Origin: Betaproteobacteria bacterium
GTDB lineage: Bacteria > Pseudomonadota > Gammaproteobacteria > Burkholderiales > Casimicrobiaceae
DNA length: 64,000 nucleotides
Direction of reading: 5' to 3'
Assembly: GCA_016720425.1 (NCBI GenBank)
Contig: JADKKQ010000014.1
Location: 1-64,000 of the forward strand
Shown: positions 49,054-58,573 of the stretch, piece by piece
Numbering within the stretch: position 1 is the first letter of the stretch
How the letters are laid out: each line of letters begins with the position of its first letter
Position numbers and translations under genes: made by a program
Notes under the pieces: generated by a model
Seen by the model: only the letters and a program-made list of their open reading frames with translations
Databases searched by the model: none
Told to the model about the DNA's origin: nothing

Positions 49054-49609
49054 CGGCCTGCGCCACCGGCGCGAAGCTGCGCCGATGCGCGGGACAGGGT
49101 CCCAGCGCCGCCAGCGCGGCGAGATGCTCGGCCGTGCCGTAGCCCTTGTGCCGGGCGAAGCCGTACGCGGGATACACGCGATCGAGCTCCACCAGCAGCG
49201 CGTCGCGCGCGGTCTTGGCCAGGATCGACGCCGCCGAGATCGCCGCGACGTCGCGATCGCCCTTGACGATCGCGCGCGCCGGGCAGGCGAGCGCCGGGCA
49301 GCGGTCGCCGTCGACCCAGGCCTCGTCGGGGACGACGTCGAGGTCCTCGCAGGCGCGGCGCATCGCCAGCAGCGTCGCCTGCAGGATGTTGAGCGCGTCG
49401 ATCTCGTCGACGTCCGCGGCGGCGACCGACCAGGCCAGCGCCCGGGCGCGAATGGCGACGGCGAGCTCGTCGCGCCGCGCCGCCGACAGCAGCTTCGAGT
49501 CGCGCAGCCCGGCGATCGGACGCGCCGGATCGAGGATGACCGCCGCCGCGACCACCGGGCCGGCGAGCGGTCCGCGGCCCGCTTCGTCGATGCCGGCGAT
49601 CAGGCGCAC
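49031..49609 (-). CDS. rnhB: Ribonuclease HII
   Basis: This endoribonuclease cuts RNA in RNA-DNA hybrids and removes misincorporated ribonucleotides. It has 192 residues, with the catalytic carboxylates in GIDEAGRGPLAGPVV at the N-terminus and WVDGDRCPAL, plus GLRDSKLLSAARR and SILAKTARDALL. GTG 49609 is chosen because it immediately precedes RLIAGIDEAG and overlaps the lpxB stop by 10 nt. It is the last gene of the rpsB-to-rnhB cluster, and its end overlaps the convergent GntR gene by 23 nt. Confidence 0.93.
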   Translation of the reverse strand: MRLIAGIDEAGRGPLAGPVVAAAVILDPARPIAGLRDSKLLSAARRDELAVAIRARALAWSVAAADVDEIDALNILQATLLAMRRACEDLDVVPDEAWVDGDRCPALACPARAIVKGDRDVAAISAASILAKTARDALLVELDRVYPAYGFARHKGYGTAEHLAALAALGPCPAHRRSFAPVAQAASSGRCR

Positions 49610-50781
49610 GCGCCGGCCCGCCGCATCTCGCCGGTGACCGCTTCGGCGGCGAGCGCCGCGGTGTCGGCACGCAGCGCCGCCGCGTAGCCGGCGAACAGCG
49701 CCTCCTGCCGCCGGCGCGTGACGGTGTCGTCGTAGAGGTTGAGCGCGGCCTGCGCGAGATTGGCCGCCGTCGCGTCCTCCTGCAACAACTCGGGCACCAC
49801 GAAGCCGCCGGCGATCACGTTGGTCAGGCTCACCCAGGGCAGCAGCATCTTGCGCCGGACGATGCGCGCGGTGAGCGCGTGCAGACGGTAGAACACGACG
49901 TGGGGACAGCGGGCCAGCGCCGCCTCCAGCGTCGCGGTGCCCGAGGCCACCAGGCCCACGTCGGCGGCGCGCAAGGCGTCGGTCGCGTGCCCGTAGAGCA
50001 GCGTCAGCGGCAGCTCGCCGAGGCCGCGCCGGTAGATCGCGCTCTCGAAGCGATCGCGCGTCGGCCGGGTGGCGAGCGGCACCAGGAAGCGCGCGTCCGG
50101 CCGCGCCGCGTGCAGCAGCGCCGCCGTCTCGAGCAGGAGATCGCCGTGCAGGTCGAGCTCGGAGGCGCGGCTGCCCGGCAGCAGCGCGAACACCGGCTGC
50201 GCGAGCCCCAGCTTCAGCGCCTCGCGGGCGAGCCGGCGCGTGCCGGGCACGGCCGCGTGCCGCGCCATCGGGTGCCCGACGTAGGTGACCGCGATGCCGG
50301 CGTCGGCGTAGATCGGCGCCTCGAACGGAAACAGCGTCAGCATGTGATCGACGGCCGCCGCGATCCGGGCCACGCGCTCGGGGCGCCACATCCAGACCGA
50401 CGGGCTGACGAAGTGCACGGTCCGCAGCCCCCGGCGCTTGAGGCGCGCCTCGAGCCCGAGATTGAAATCCGGCGCGTCGACGCCGATGAACACGGGGATG
50501 CGCTCGGCGACCAGCCGCCGGGCGAGCGCCCGGCGCATCGCGACGAGCTCGGGCAGCCGGCCGAGGACCTCGACGAAGCCGCGCACCGACAGCGACTCCA
50601 GCGGATACCAGGCCTCGCAGCCGGCCGCCTGCATCCGCGGACCGGCGACACCGACGAAGCGGACCCCGGGATGGCGCGCGCGCACGCCCTCGATCAGCGT
50701 CGCCGCCAGCGCGTCGCCCGACGCCTCGCCGGCGACGATGCCGAGCGTGAGGGGACGCGCCGAAACCGTCGAATCCGCCAT
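49600..50781 (-). CDS. lpxB: Lipid-A-disaccharide synthase
   Basis: LpxB condenses UDP-2,3-diacylglucosamine with lipid X to form the lipid A disaccharide at the inner membrane (GT19). The 393-residue product has the N-terminal LGIVAGEASGDALAATLI, FVGVAGPRMQAAG, HFVSPSVWMWRPERV, LLPGSRASELDLH and the C-terminal GLVASGTATLEAALARCPHV. ATG 50781 lies 20 nt after the lpxA stop, and its end overlaps rnhB. Normal length and no missing motif. Confidence 0.95.
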   Translation of the reverse strand: MADSTVSARPLTLGIVAGEASGDALAATLIEGVRARHPGVRFVGVAGPRMQAAGCEAWYPLESLSVRGFVEVLGRLPELVAMRRALARRLVAERIPVFIGVDAPDFNLGLEARLKRRGLRTVHFVSPSVWMWRPERVARIAAAVDHMLTLFPFEAPIYADAGIAVTYVGHPMARHAAVPGTRRLAREALKLGLAQPVFALLPGSRASELDLHGDLLLETAALLHAARPDARFLVPLATRPTRDRFESAIYRRGLGELPLTLLYGHATDALRAADVGLVASGTATLEAALARCPHVVFYRLHALTARIVRRKMLLPWVSLTNVIAGGFVVPELLQEDATAANLAQAALNLYDDTVTRRRQEALFAGYAAALRADTAALAAEAVTGEMRRAGACA

Positions 50782-50801
50782 CCCGTCGCTCGCGCCCCGG
50801 C

Positions 50802-51578
50802 TCAGCGGACGATGCCGCGCCCCGCGATTTCGAGGAAGGCCACCAGCGGCGCCAGAACCGGCGTCTCGGCCGCCGCGGCGACCAGCCGCGCCCGGGCGTC
50901 GTCGAGCGACAGGTTCTCGCGATAGAGGATCTTGTAGGCCCGCCGCACGGCGAGGATCTCGTCGGCCGTGAAACCGCGGCGGCGCAGACCCTCGTTGTTG
51001 GTCCCGTGCGGCTTCGCCGGATAGCCGGCGGCGGTGACGAACGGCGGCACGTCCTGCAGCACGATCGAGCCGGCCGCCACCATCGCGTGGGCACCGATGC
51101 GGCAGAACTGGTGGACGCCGCCGAAGCCCCCGAGCGTCGCCCAGTCGTCGACCACCACGTGTCCGGCGAGCTGGACGTTGTTCGAGAACGTGGTGTTGTT
51201 GCCGACGACGCAGTCGTGCGCGACGTGGCAGTACGCGAGGATCCAGTTGCCGTTGCCGATCGTCGTGACGCCGCGGTCCTGTGCGGTGCCGGCATGGATC
51301 GACACGTATTCGCGGATGACGTTGTCGTCGCCGATCGCCGTCGCCGTGGGCTCGCCGCCGTACTTGCGGTCCTGCGGGATGCCGCCGATCGACGCGAACG
51401 AGAACACGCGGTTCCGTGCGCCGAGGGTCGTGCGTCCCGTGACCACCGCGTGCGCGGCAATCACCGTGCCGGCGCCGATGACGACGTCGGGACCGACGAT
51501 CGCGAACGCGCCGACCTCGGCGTCGGCCGCGAGCTCGGCGCGGGAGTCGACCAGCGCGGTCGGGTGGACGCACGCCAT
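50802..51578 (-). CDS. lpxA: UDP-N-acetylglucosamine acyltransferase
   Basis: LpxA performs the first step of lipid A synthesis, transferring a 3-hydroxyacyl chain from ACP to UDP-GlcNAc. The 258-residue protein is built from left-handed beta-helix hexapeptide repeats (for example VHPTALVDSRAELAADAEVG) and has the catalytic His in LAYCHVAHDCVVGNN. The C-terminal helical domain (RRAYKILYRENLSLDDARAR) is complete. It starts 2 nt after the fabZ stop and is followed by lpxB. Confidence 0.95.
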   Translation of the reverse strand: MACVHPTALVDSRAELAADAEVGAFAIVGPDVVIGAGTVIAAHAVVTGRTTLGARNRVFSFASIGGIPQDRKYGGEPTATAIGDDNVIREYVSIHAGTAQDRGVTTIGNGNWILAYCHVAHDCVVGNNTTFSNNVQLAGHVVVDDWATLGGFGGVHQFCRIGAHAMVAAGSIVLQDVPPFVTAAGYPAKPHGTNNEGLRRRGFTADEILAVRRAYKILYRENLSLDDARARLVAAAAETPVLAPLVAFLEIAGRGIVR

Positions 51579-51580
51579 CG

Positions 51581-52060
51581 CTAGCGGGCCGCCGCCACCG
51601 AGGGATTCGGGCGCATCGCGGCCAACAGGTTGGCCTCGGCGGCGACTTCGCCGTCGACCAGCGCGCGAACCTCGAACTTGCCGACGCCGCGGATCATCCG
51701 GTTGACCCGTCCCTCGAGCAGCAGCGTGTCGCCGGGCTGCACCTGCCGCCGGAAGCGCGCGTTGTCGATGCCGGCGAAGAAGATCAGCAACTCGCCGCCG
51801 GGTTTGGCGCCGGCGATCCGCCAGGCGAGGATCGACGCGATCTGCGCCAGCGCCTCGACGACCAGCACGCCGGGCATCAGCGGGAAGCCCGGAAAGTGCC
51901 CCTGGAAGAAGGGCTCGTTCATCGTGACGTTCTTCATGCCGCGGATGAAGTGCCTGCCGTCGCACTCGAACACCCGGTCGACCAGCAGGAACGGGTAACG
52001 GTGCGGCAGGTACTCCATGATCTCCCGGATCTCCATTGCGCCCGGTGCCGGTGGCGTCAT
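51581..52060 (-). CDS. fabZ: 3-hydroxyacyl-ACP dehydratase FabZ
   Basis: FabZ dehydrates 3-hydroxyacyl-ACP in fatty acid elongation and balances the shared substrate with LpxA and LpxD. The 159-residue hotdog-fold protein has EYLPHRYPFLLVDRVFE, the catalytic His in GHFPGFPLMPG and Glu in VVEALAQIASIL. ATG 52060 overlaps the lpxD stop (ATGA at 52057-52060). The order lpxD-fabZ-lpxA-lpxB is the usual one. Confidence 0.95.
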   Translation of the reverse strand: MTPPAPGAMEIREIMEYLPHRYPFLLVDRVFECDGRHFIRGMKNVTMNEPFFQGHFPGFPLMPGVLVVEALAQIASILAWRIAGAKPGGELLIFFAGIDNARFRRQVQPGDTLLLEGRVNRMIRGVGKFEVRALVDGEVAAEANLLAAMRPNPSVAAAR

Positions 52061-53127
52061 GTCTTCTCCTCCTGCGGCTTGCCAGCGACCGCCTCGCATC
52101 GGTGTTCGAGTTCGCGCACGCGTTCGGCCAGCGCGCGCAGCCGGCGCATTTCCGAGGCGACGTGCCGCCATTCGCGGTGCGGCAGCGCGGGAAAGGTCGC
52201 CGTGTAGACGCCGGCCTCGGGAATCGAGTCGTAGACCTGCGTGGCGGCGGAGATGATCGTCCCGTCGGCGATGCTCAGGTGTCCGGCGATCATCGCCGCG
52301 CCGCCGATCTTGCAGTTGCGGCCGATGTGCGCGCTGCCGGCGATGCCGGTGCAGCCGGCGATCGCGGTGTGGGCGCCGATCCGGCAGTTGTGCGCGACCT
52401 GGATCTGGTTGTCGAGCTTGACGTCGTCCTCGATCACCGTGTCGCCGATCGCGCCGCGATCGACCGTGGTGTTGGCCCCGATCTCGACGTCGGCGCCGAT
52501 GACGACGCCACCGATCTGCGGGATCTTGATCCAGCGCCCGGCGTCCTCGGCCATGCCGAAGCCGTCGGCGCCGATCACCACGCCGCTGTGCAGGATGCAG
52601 CGAGGGCCGACCGTGCAGCCGTGATAGATGCTGACGCCGGCGTGCAGCGTGCTGTCCTCACCGATGGTCGTGCCCGCCCCCACGGTGCTGCCGGCGCCGA
52701 CCTGCACGCGCTCGCCGATGACGGCCCCCCCGGCGACGTAGGCCTGCGGGCCGATGCAGGCCGAGGGCGCGACGCGGGCGCCGGGCTCGACCACGGCCGA
52801 CGGGTGAATCCCGGGAACCACCGGCGCCGGCGGGTGCAGGATCTGCGCGACGCGCGCGTACAGCGCGTAGGGATTGGGTCCGAGCAGCTTCGGCAGCGTC
52901 GTCGCGCCGGCGAACGCTGGAGCGAGGATCACCGCCCCCGCCCCCGTGCCGCCGAGCTGGGCGCGGTACTTCGGGTTGGCCAGGAAAGCGATCGCGTCGG
53001 GCCCGGCCGCCTCCAGCGTCGCCACCCGGGTGACCCGCACGCCGCCGTCGCCGTCGACGCGCGCACCGGTGAGCGCAGCCAGCTGGTCGAGGGCGATGCC
53101 TTGGGTACCGGCGGCGGATGACGGCAT
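52057..53127 (-). CDS. lpxD: UDP-3-O-(3-hydroxyacyl)glucosamine N-acyltransferase
   Basis: LpxD adds the second 3-hydroxyacyl chain in lipid A synthesis. The 356-residue protein has the N-terminal uridine-binding domain (about 1-100, with AIAFLANPKYRAQL), then the beta-helix hexapeptide repeats. The catalytic His lies in QVAHNCRIGAHTAI, and a C-terminal helix ends RVRELEHRCEAVAGKPQEEK. It follows skp by 31 nt and is coupled to fabZ by an overlapping stop/start. Confidence 0.95.
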   Translation of the reverse strand: MPSSAAGTQGIALDQLAALTGARVDGDGGVRVTRVATLEAAGPDAIAFLANPKYRAQLGGTGAGAVILAPAFAGATTLPKLLGPNPYALYARVAQILHPPAPVVPGIHPSAVVEPGARVAPSACIGPQAYVAGGAVIGERVQVGAGSTVGAGTTIGEDSTLHAGVSIYHGCTVGPRCILHSGVVIGADGFGMAEDAGRWIKIPQIGGVVIGADVEIGANTTVDRGAIGDTVIEDDVKLDNQIQVAHNCRIGAHTAIAGCTGIAGSAHIGRNCKIGGAAMIAGHLSIADGTIISAATQVYDSIPEAGVYTATFPALPHREWRHVASEMRRLRALAERVRELEHRCEAVAGKPQEEKT

Positions 53128-53158
53128 GGGAATGGGGCGACGGCGGCCGTCGCCGCGG

Positions 53159-53680
53159 CTACTTGTCGGCCAGCGCCTTGATCACCTTCTCGGTGATGTC
53201 GATGCGCTGGCTCGCATAGACGACCGGATCCTGGACGATGAGGTCGTACTTCTCGGCCTCGGCGATCTGCTGGATGACCTTGTTGGCGCGCTCCTGGACG
53301 CTGGCCAGTTCCTCGTTGCGGCGCAGGTTGAGATCCTCGCGGAACTCGCGCTGCGCCCGCTGCAGGTCGCGCGTCAGGTTGGCGAGATCGCGCTCCTTGT
53401 TCCGGCGCTCGGTCTCGGCCAGGGTCACGCCGTCCTTTTCCAGCGAGCTCTGGAGCCCCTGCACCTGCTTCGACAGCTTCTGCAGTTCGGCGTCGCGATT
53501 GGCGAACTCGCGCTCGAGCTTCTGCTGCGCGCGCTTGGCCGGCGCGGCCTCGCGGAACAGCCGCTCGGTGTTGACGAAGCCGACCCGGAAGTCGGCCGCC
53601 TGCGCCGTCGCCGCGCCGGCGGCAAGCGAGGCCGCGGCGAAGACGGCAAGGCCGAGGAAGTTGCGGAAGCTGGTGGGCAC
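53159..53680 (-). CDS. skp: OmpH/Skp-family periplasmic chaperone
   Basis: Skp holds unfolded outer-membrane proteins in the periplasm for the BAM complex. The 173-residue product has a signal peptide (FLGLAVFAAASLAAGAATAQA) and a mature start FRVGFVNTERLFREA, typical of OmpH. A long alpha-helical coiled-coil section follows (QQKLEREFANRDAELQKLSK). The start is GTG 53680. It sits directly after bamA, its functional partner, with a 27-nt gap. Confidence 0.92.
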   Translation of the reverse strand: MPTSFRNFLGLAVFAAASLAAGAATAQAADFRVGFVNTERLFREAAPAKRAQQKLEREFANRDAELQKLSKQVQGLQSSLEKDGVTLAETERRNKERDLANLTRDLQRAQREFREDLNLRRNEELASVQERANKVIQQIAEAEKYDLIVQDPVVYASQRIDITEKVIKALADK

Positions 53681-53707
53681 GTGACTCTCCTGCTGGGGTG
53701 GCGAGGG

Positions 53708-56038
53708 TCAGAAGACCGTGCCGACCTGGAACTGGAATTTCTGGAGGCGATCGCCGGGTTGCTCGTCGAGCGGAATAGCATAGCTGAACTTCAGCGGGCC
53801 GACCGGCGAGTTCCAGGCCAGGCCGACGCCGGCCGAATACCGGAACGACTCGTAGGTCGGCTGGGTGCCGAAGGCGTAGATCTGGCCGGCGTCGGCGAAG
53901 ATGCTGGCGCGCACCGACTTGTCGCCCTTCAGCAGCGGATAGAAGACCTCGACGTTGCCGACGATCTTGCGCTTGCCGCCGATGGCGTTGTTGAAGATGT
54001 CGCGCGGCCCGAGCGAGGCGGTCTCGTAGCCGCGGACCGAGCCGACGCCGCCGGCGTAGAACACCTTGAAGAACGGCAGCGGCTTGTTGTCGAGCCCGTC
54101 GGCATAGCCGACGTCGCCGCGCAGCATCAGGACGAAGTCGCCGTAGATCGGGTAGAAGGCCTGCTGCAGGTAGTTGACCTTGTAGTACGACAGATCGCCG
54201 ACGGGCAACCCGACCTCGAGCAGCAGGCTCTGCAGCCGCCCGCTGGTGGGGAACAGGACGTCGTTGCGGGTGTCGCGGGACCACCCGGTGGTGACGATGT
54301 AGCTGTCGGTCTTCGAGCCGAACTCCGCGACGTAGGCGACGTACGACGGCGGGCTGTTGTCGTACAGCGTGATGTCGGTCCGCTCGGCGCGGAAACCGAA
54401 ATTGATGTTGTCCGACTCGGTGATCGGCACGCCGAAACTGACCGCCGCACCCAGCGTCGACGACGAGTAGGACGACACCGACAGCGACGTCGGGTCGATG
54501 TTGCGCTGGTAGGCCTCGATCGTCCGCGCGACGCCGTCGACGGTCCAGTAGGGCTCGGTGAACGCGAAGTTGATCGTGCGGTTGACCTTGCTGGTGTTGA
54601 CGGCGGCGACGAGCGCATTGCCGCTGCCGAAGATGTTCTGCTGCGCGACCGAGCCGTTGAACACGACGCCGTCCGAGTTCGAGTAGCCGACCCCCGCGTT
54701 GATCGTCCCGGTGGAGCGCTCGACGACGGTGACGTCGATGTCCGCCTGGTCGGTGGTGCCCGCGACCGGCGGCGTCTCGATGTTCACGTCGTCGAAATAG
54801 CCGAGGCGGCGGATGCGCACCTTCGAGCGCTCGATCCGCGGACCGTCGTACCACGCCGACTCGAGCTGCCGCAGCTCGCGCCGGATCACCTCGTCGCGGG
54901 TCCTGGCGTTGCCGCTGATGTTGATCCGGCGGATGTACACGCGCCGACCGGCGTCGACGAACACGGTGAACGACGCGACCTTCTTCTCCTGGTCGATCTC
55001 GGGAATGGCGTTGACGTTGGCGAAGGCGTAGCCCTCGGCCCCCAGCCGGTCGCTGATGTCCTTGGCCGTCGCCTGCAGCCGTTCGCGCGAATAGACGTCG
55101 CCGGTGCGCAGGCGCAGCATCTGCCGCAGCTCGGCCTCGGGCACCATCAGGTCGCCGGCGAGCCGCACCTCGCCGACCCGGAACTGCGGTCCCTCGAAGA
55201 TGTTGACGGTGATGTAGATGTCTTCCTTGTCGGGAGTGATCGACACCTGCGTCGACTCGACGTTGAACTCCAGGTAGCCGCGGTTCTGGTAGAAGCTGCG
55301 CACGTTTTCCAGGTCGGCGGTGAGCTTCTGCTTCGAATACTGGTCGTTCTTCGTGTACCAGGTCGTCCAGCCGGGCGTCGTCAGCTGCATCTCGTCCAGC
55401 AGCTGCTTCTCGGTGAAGGCCTGCGCGCCGACGATGTTGATGCGGGCGATCTTCGCCGCCTCGCCCTCGACGATGGTGAAGTTGATCGCGACCCGGTTGC
55501 GGTCCTGCGGCGTGACGGTGGTGGTGACGCTGGCGCCGTAGCGGCCGCGGGAGATGTACTGGCGCCGCATCTCCTGCCCGGCGCGCTCGAGCGCCGAGCG
55601 GTCGAAGATGCGCGCCTCGGCCAGGCCGATGTCCTTCAGCGCCTTCTTGAGGATGTCGGTCTCGAACTCCTTGTTGCCGGAGATGTCGATGCGGCTGATT
55701 GTCGGCCGCTCCTGGACGAGCACGACGAGCACGCCGTCCTCGACCTCGAGCCGGACGTCGCGGAAGAAGCCGGTCGCGAACAGCGCCTTCACCGCCTGCG
55801 AAGCCTTCTCGTCGTCGAGTTGGTCGCCGACCTTCACCGGCAGGTACGAGAACACCGTGCCCGCCTCGGTGCGCTGCACGCCCTCGACCCGGATGTCCTT
55901 CACCACGAACGGCGTGAAGGCGTGCCCGGCGGTCGGCGCGATCAGCCCGAGCAGCGCGAAGAGCGCGGCGAGCAGCGCCGGCCGGCGCGGAGCGCGTTGC
56001 GGCGGGCGACGGTGGTCAGAACAGGCGGGAGAGGTCAT
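53708..56038 (-). CDS. bamA: Outer-membrane protein assembly factor BamA
   Basis: BamA inserts beta-barrel proteins into the outer membrane. The 776-residue product has a signal peptide (ALLAALFALLGLIAPTAGHA), five POTRA domains at about residues 28-420 (first: FVVKDIRVEGVQRTEAGTVF) and a C-terminal barrel. The barrel contains the conserved VRGYETASLGPRD (RGF-like lid motif) and ends in FQFQVGTVF with the terminal Phe needed for recognition by BAM. Its start overlaps the end of rseP by 23 nt. Complete and typical. Confidence 0.96.
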   Translation of the reverse strand: MTSPACSDHRRPPQRAPRRPALLAALFALLGLIAPTAGHAFTPFVVKDIRVEGVQRTEAGTVFSYLPVKVGDQLDDEKASQAVKALFATGFFRDVRLEVEDGVLVVLVQERPTISRIDISGNKEFETDILKKALKDIGLAEARIFDRSALERAGQEMRRQYISRGRYGASVTTTVTPQDRNRVAINFTIVEGEAAKIARINIVGAQAFTEKQLLDEMQLTTPGWTTWYTKNDQYSKQKLTADLENVRSFYQNRGYLEFNVESTQVSITPDKEDIYITVNIFEGPQFRVGEVRLAGDLMVPEAELRQMLRLRTGDVYSRERLQATAKDISDRLGAEGYAFANVNAIPEIDQEKKVASFTVFVDAGRRVYIRRINISGNARTRDEVIRRELRQLESAWYDGPRIERSKVRIRRLGYFDDVNIETPPVAGTTDQADIDVTVVERSTGTINAGVGYSNSDGVVFNGSVAQQNIFGSGNALVAAVNTSKVNRTINFAFTEPYWTVDGVARTIEAYQRNIDPTSLSVSSYSSSTLGAAVSFGVPITESDNINFGFRAERTDITLYDNSPPSYVAYVAEFGSKTDSYIVTTGWSRDTRNDVLFPTSGRLQSLLLEVGLPVGDLSYYKVNYLQQAFYPIYGDFVLMLRGDVGYADGLDNKPLPFFKVFYAGGVGSVRGYETASLGPRDIFNNAIGGKRKIVGNVEVFYPLLKGDKSVRASIFADAGQIYAFGTQPTYESFRYSAGVGLAWNSPVGPLKFSYAIPLDEQPGDRLQKFQFQVGTVF

Positions 56039-57365
56039 TGAAGAGAGCCAGCGCCATCAGCATCGCCAGCACGGCCATGCCGATGCGCTGGCCGACCTCG
56101 AATGCGCGGTCGGAAACGGGACTGCCCTTGAGGACTTCGGCGAAATAATACAGCAAATGCCCCCCATCCAACAGCGGCACCGGCAGCAGGTTCAGCACCC
56201 CGAGACTGATGCTGATCAGCGCCAGATAGCCGACGAACACGAGCGCGCCCGCCTGCGCCGACTGCCCCGCGAAATCGGCCATGGTGATCGGGCCGCTGAT
56301 GTTCTTGACCGACGCCTCGCCGACGACGATGCGACCCAGCATCCGCAGCGTGAACACGGACAGTTCCGCGGTCTTGCGCAGGCCCGCGCCGAGCGCGTCG
56401 ACGGGACCGTAGCGCACGGTGACGGCAAGCTGCTCGGCGCGCGCCGGGTCGACCTTGAGCCGCACGCCGGCGAGCCCGATGCGGCGCCCGCCGCGATCGC
56501 CGACCTCGGTGACGAGATCGGCATCGAACGTCACTCCCGCCCGCTCGACGCGAAAGGTGACGGGGACACCGGGCTTGGCGTGGGTCTGCGCGGCGACGTC
56601 GGCGGGCGAACGCACGGCGACGCCGTCGATGGCCAGGATGCGGTCACCGGCGCGCAACCCCGCGCGCGCCGCAGGCTTGTCCGCCACGGCCTCGTCGATG
56701 AGCGGTGGCCCGAAGTCGGCCTTCAGCCCGAGCACCGACATGAAGTTTCCTTCCCAGTCGGCGTGCCCGACCGCGGCCAGCGACAGCACGGTGTCCGCGC
56801 TCGAGCCGTCCTCGCGCGCCAGGGTGAGCACGACGGCGTCGGCCCCCGAGGCCCGCAGCAGCCGCCAGCGCAGGTCCTGCCAGCTCTGCACCGCGATGCC
56901 GTCGACCGCGGCGACGAGGTCGCCTTCGCGCAGCGCGGTGGCGGCGGCCGGTGTTCCCGCCGGCGGCGCGGCGACGATCGCGCGCTGTCCGGGCACGCCG
57001 GCGAGATAGGTGCCGGCGAACAGCAACACCGCCAGCAGCAGGTTCGCCACCGGCCCGGCGGCAACGATCGCGATTCGCCGCCCGACCGACTGGCGATTGA
57101 AGGCGTGCGGCAGGTCGCTCGCCGCGACCTCGCCTTCCCGCTCGTCAGCCATCTTGACGTAGCCGCCCAGCGGCACCGCCGACAATGCCCACTCGGTGCC
57201 GCCAGGCGCGAAGCGGCGCGACCAGACCACGCGACCGAAGCCGACCGAGAAGCGCGTCACCTTGACCCCGCACCAGCGCGCCACCAGGTAGTGGCCGAGC
57301 TCGTGGAAGATCACCAGCACCCCGAGCGTGACCAGGAATGCGAGCAGTTTGGTCGCGATGTCCAT
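56016..57365 (-). CDS. rseP: Site-2 protease RseP
   Basis: RseP is an inner-membrane zinc metalloprotease that cuts anti-sigma factor RseA in the envelope stress response. The 449-residue protein has the zinc motif HELGH in VIFHELGHYLVARW near residue 20, PDZ domains around 110-290, and the second metal-binding site in LLPVPLLDGGHLLYY near 395. About four transmembrane helices are visible. Its start overlaps the dxr stop (TGATG). Confidence 0.95.
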   Translation of the reverse strand: MDIATKLLAFLVTLGVLVIFHELGHYLVARWCGVKVTRFSVGFGRVVWSRRFAPGGTEWALSAVPLGGYVKMADEREGEVAASDLPHAFNRQSVGRRIAIVAAGPVANLLLAVLLFAGTYLAGVPGQRAIVAAPPAGTPAAATALREGDLVAAVDGIAVQSWQDLRWRLLRASGADAVVLTLAREDGSSADTVLSLAAVGHADWEGNFMSVLGLKADFGPPLIDEAVADKPAARAGLRAGDRILAIDGVAVRSPADVAAQTHAKPGVPVTFRVERAGVTFDADLVTEVGDRGGRRIGLAGVRLKVDPARAEQLAVTVRYGPVDALGAGLRKTAELSVFTLRMLGRIVVGEASVKNISGPITMADFAGQSAQAGALVFVGYLALISISLGVLNLLPVPLLDGGHLLYYFAEVLKGSPVSDRAFEVGQRIGMAVLAMLMALALFNDLSRLF

Positions 57366-58573
57366 CACCCCTCCCCTGCGGCCGTTGCCGCCGCGATGCC
57401 CAGCCGCGCCCGCGCGACCGCGCGCGCCGCCGCGTCGGCGGCCAGCGCGTCGTCGAGCGCGTGCACCGGGCCGGCCGGCACCGCGTCGAGCGCGTGGGCG
57501 CAGGCCGCGGCGATGTCGGTGAAGCCGATCCGTCCGGCGAGAAAGGCCTCGACGGCGATCTCGTTCGCCGCGTTCAGCACGGCGGGGGCCGTGCCACCGG
57601 CCGCCAACGCCGCGTAGGCGAGGCCGAGGCAGGGAAAGCGCGCGTGGTCCGGCGCCGCGAACGCGAACGGGCCCGCCCGCGCGAGGTCGAGCGGCGGCAC
57701 GCCGGCGTCGATCCGGTCGGGATGCGCCAACGCCTGCGCGATCGGCGTGCGCATGTCGGGATTGCCGAGCTGCGCCAGCACCGAGCCGTCGAGATACTCG
57801 ACCAGCGAGTGAATGACGCTCTGCGGATGGATGACGACCTCGATCGCCGCCGCCGGCACGCCGAACAGCCAGTGCGCCTCGATGACCTCGAGGCCCTTGT
57901 TCATCATCGTCGCCGAGTCCACGCTGATTTTCCGGCCCATCACCCAGTTGGGGTGCGCACAGGCTTCGTCCGGCGTCACGCGCGCAAGTTCCGCCAGCGG
58001 CCGCTCGCGGAACGGCCCGCCCGAAGCGGTCAGCAGGATGCGGCGCACGCCCGCCGCCTGCGGGACGCCGGCATAGCCCTGCGGCAGGCACTGGAAAATG
58101 GCGTTGTGCTCGCTGTCGAGCGGCACCAGCGACGCCCCGCCGGACCGGACGGCGGCCATGAACGCCGCGCCGCCGATCACCAGTGCTTCCTTGTTGGCGA
58201 GCAGGATCCGCTTGCCGGCACGCGCCGCCGCCAGCGTGGGCGCGAGGCCGGCGGCGCCGACGATCGCCGCCACGACGGTGTCCGCCTCCGGCAACGCGGC
58301 CACGGCGCAGAGCCCCGCATCGCCGGCCAGCACCTGCGTCGGCACGCCGGCGCCGGCGAGGTCGCGCTCGAGCAGCGCCGCGGCCGCGGGATCGAGCAGC
58401 GCCGCAAAACGGGGCCGAAAACGGCGGCAGAGCGTCGCCAGCTTGCGCCACTGGCGATGCGCGGCGAGCGCCGCGACGCCGAAGCGCGCCGGATGGCGGC
58501 CGACGACGTCGAGCGTCGAGTCGCCGATCGAACCGGTCGCGCCCAGCACGACGATTTCCCGACGGGCGATCAT
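57365..58573 (-). CDS. dxr: 1-deoxy-D-xylulose-5-phosphate reductoisomerase
   Basis: Dxr converts DXP to 2-C-methyl-D-erythritol 4-phosphate in the non-mevalonate isoprenoid pathway, using NADPH. The 402-residue protein has the cofactor motif VLGATGSIGDSTLDVV, LLANKEALVIGG, the metal/substrate site LDSEHNAIFQCL, LTASGGPFR and MGRKISVDSATMMNKGLEVI. It supplies precursors for the undecaprenyl phosphate made through the nearby uppS product. It overlaps cdsA by 4 nt (ATGA). Confidence 0.96.
   Translation of the reverse strand: MIARREIVVLGATGSIGDSTLDVVGRHPARFGVAALAAHRQWRKLATLCRRFRPRFAALLDPAAAALLERDLAGAGVPTQVLAGDAGLCAVAALPEADTVVAAIVGAAGLAPTLAAARAGKRILLANKEALVIGGAAFMAAVRSGGASLVPLDSEHNAIFQCLPQGYAGVPQAAGVRRILLTASGGPFRERPLAELARVTPDEACAHPNWVMGRKISVDSATMMNKGLEVIEAHWLFGVPAAAIEVVIHPQSVIHSLVEYLDGSVLAQLGNPDMRTPIAQALAHPDRIDAGVPPLDLARAGPFAFAAPDHARFPCLGLAYAALAAGGTAPAVLNAANEIAVEAFLAGRIGFTDIAAACAHALDAVPAGPVHALDDALAADAAARAVARARLGIAAATAAGEG

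Noticed and set aside
52874..56041. A 1055-codon open frame on the plus strand opposite lpxD, skp and bamA
   Set aside because: Antisense to three well-supported genes; Asp/Gly/Val/Arg-rich shadow with no recognisable motif.
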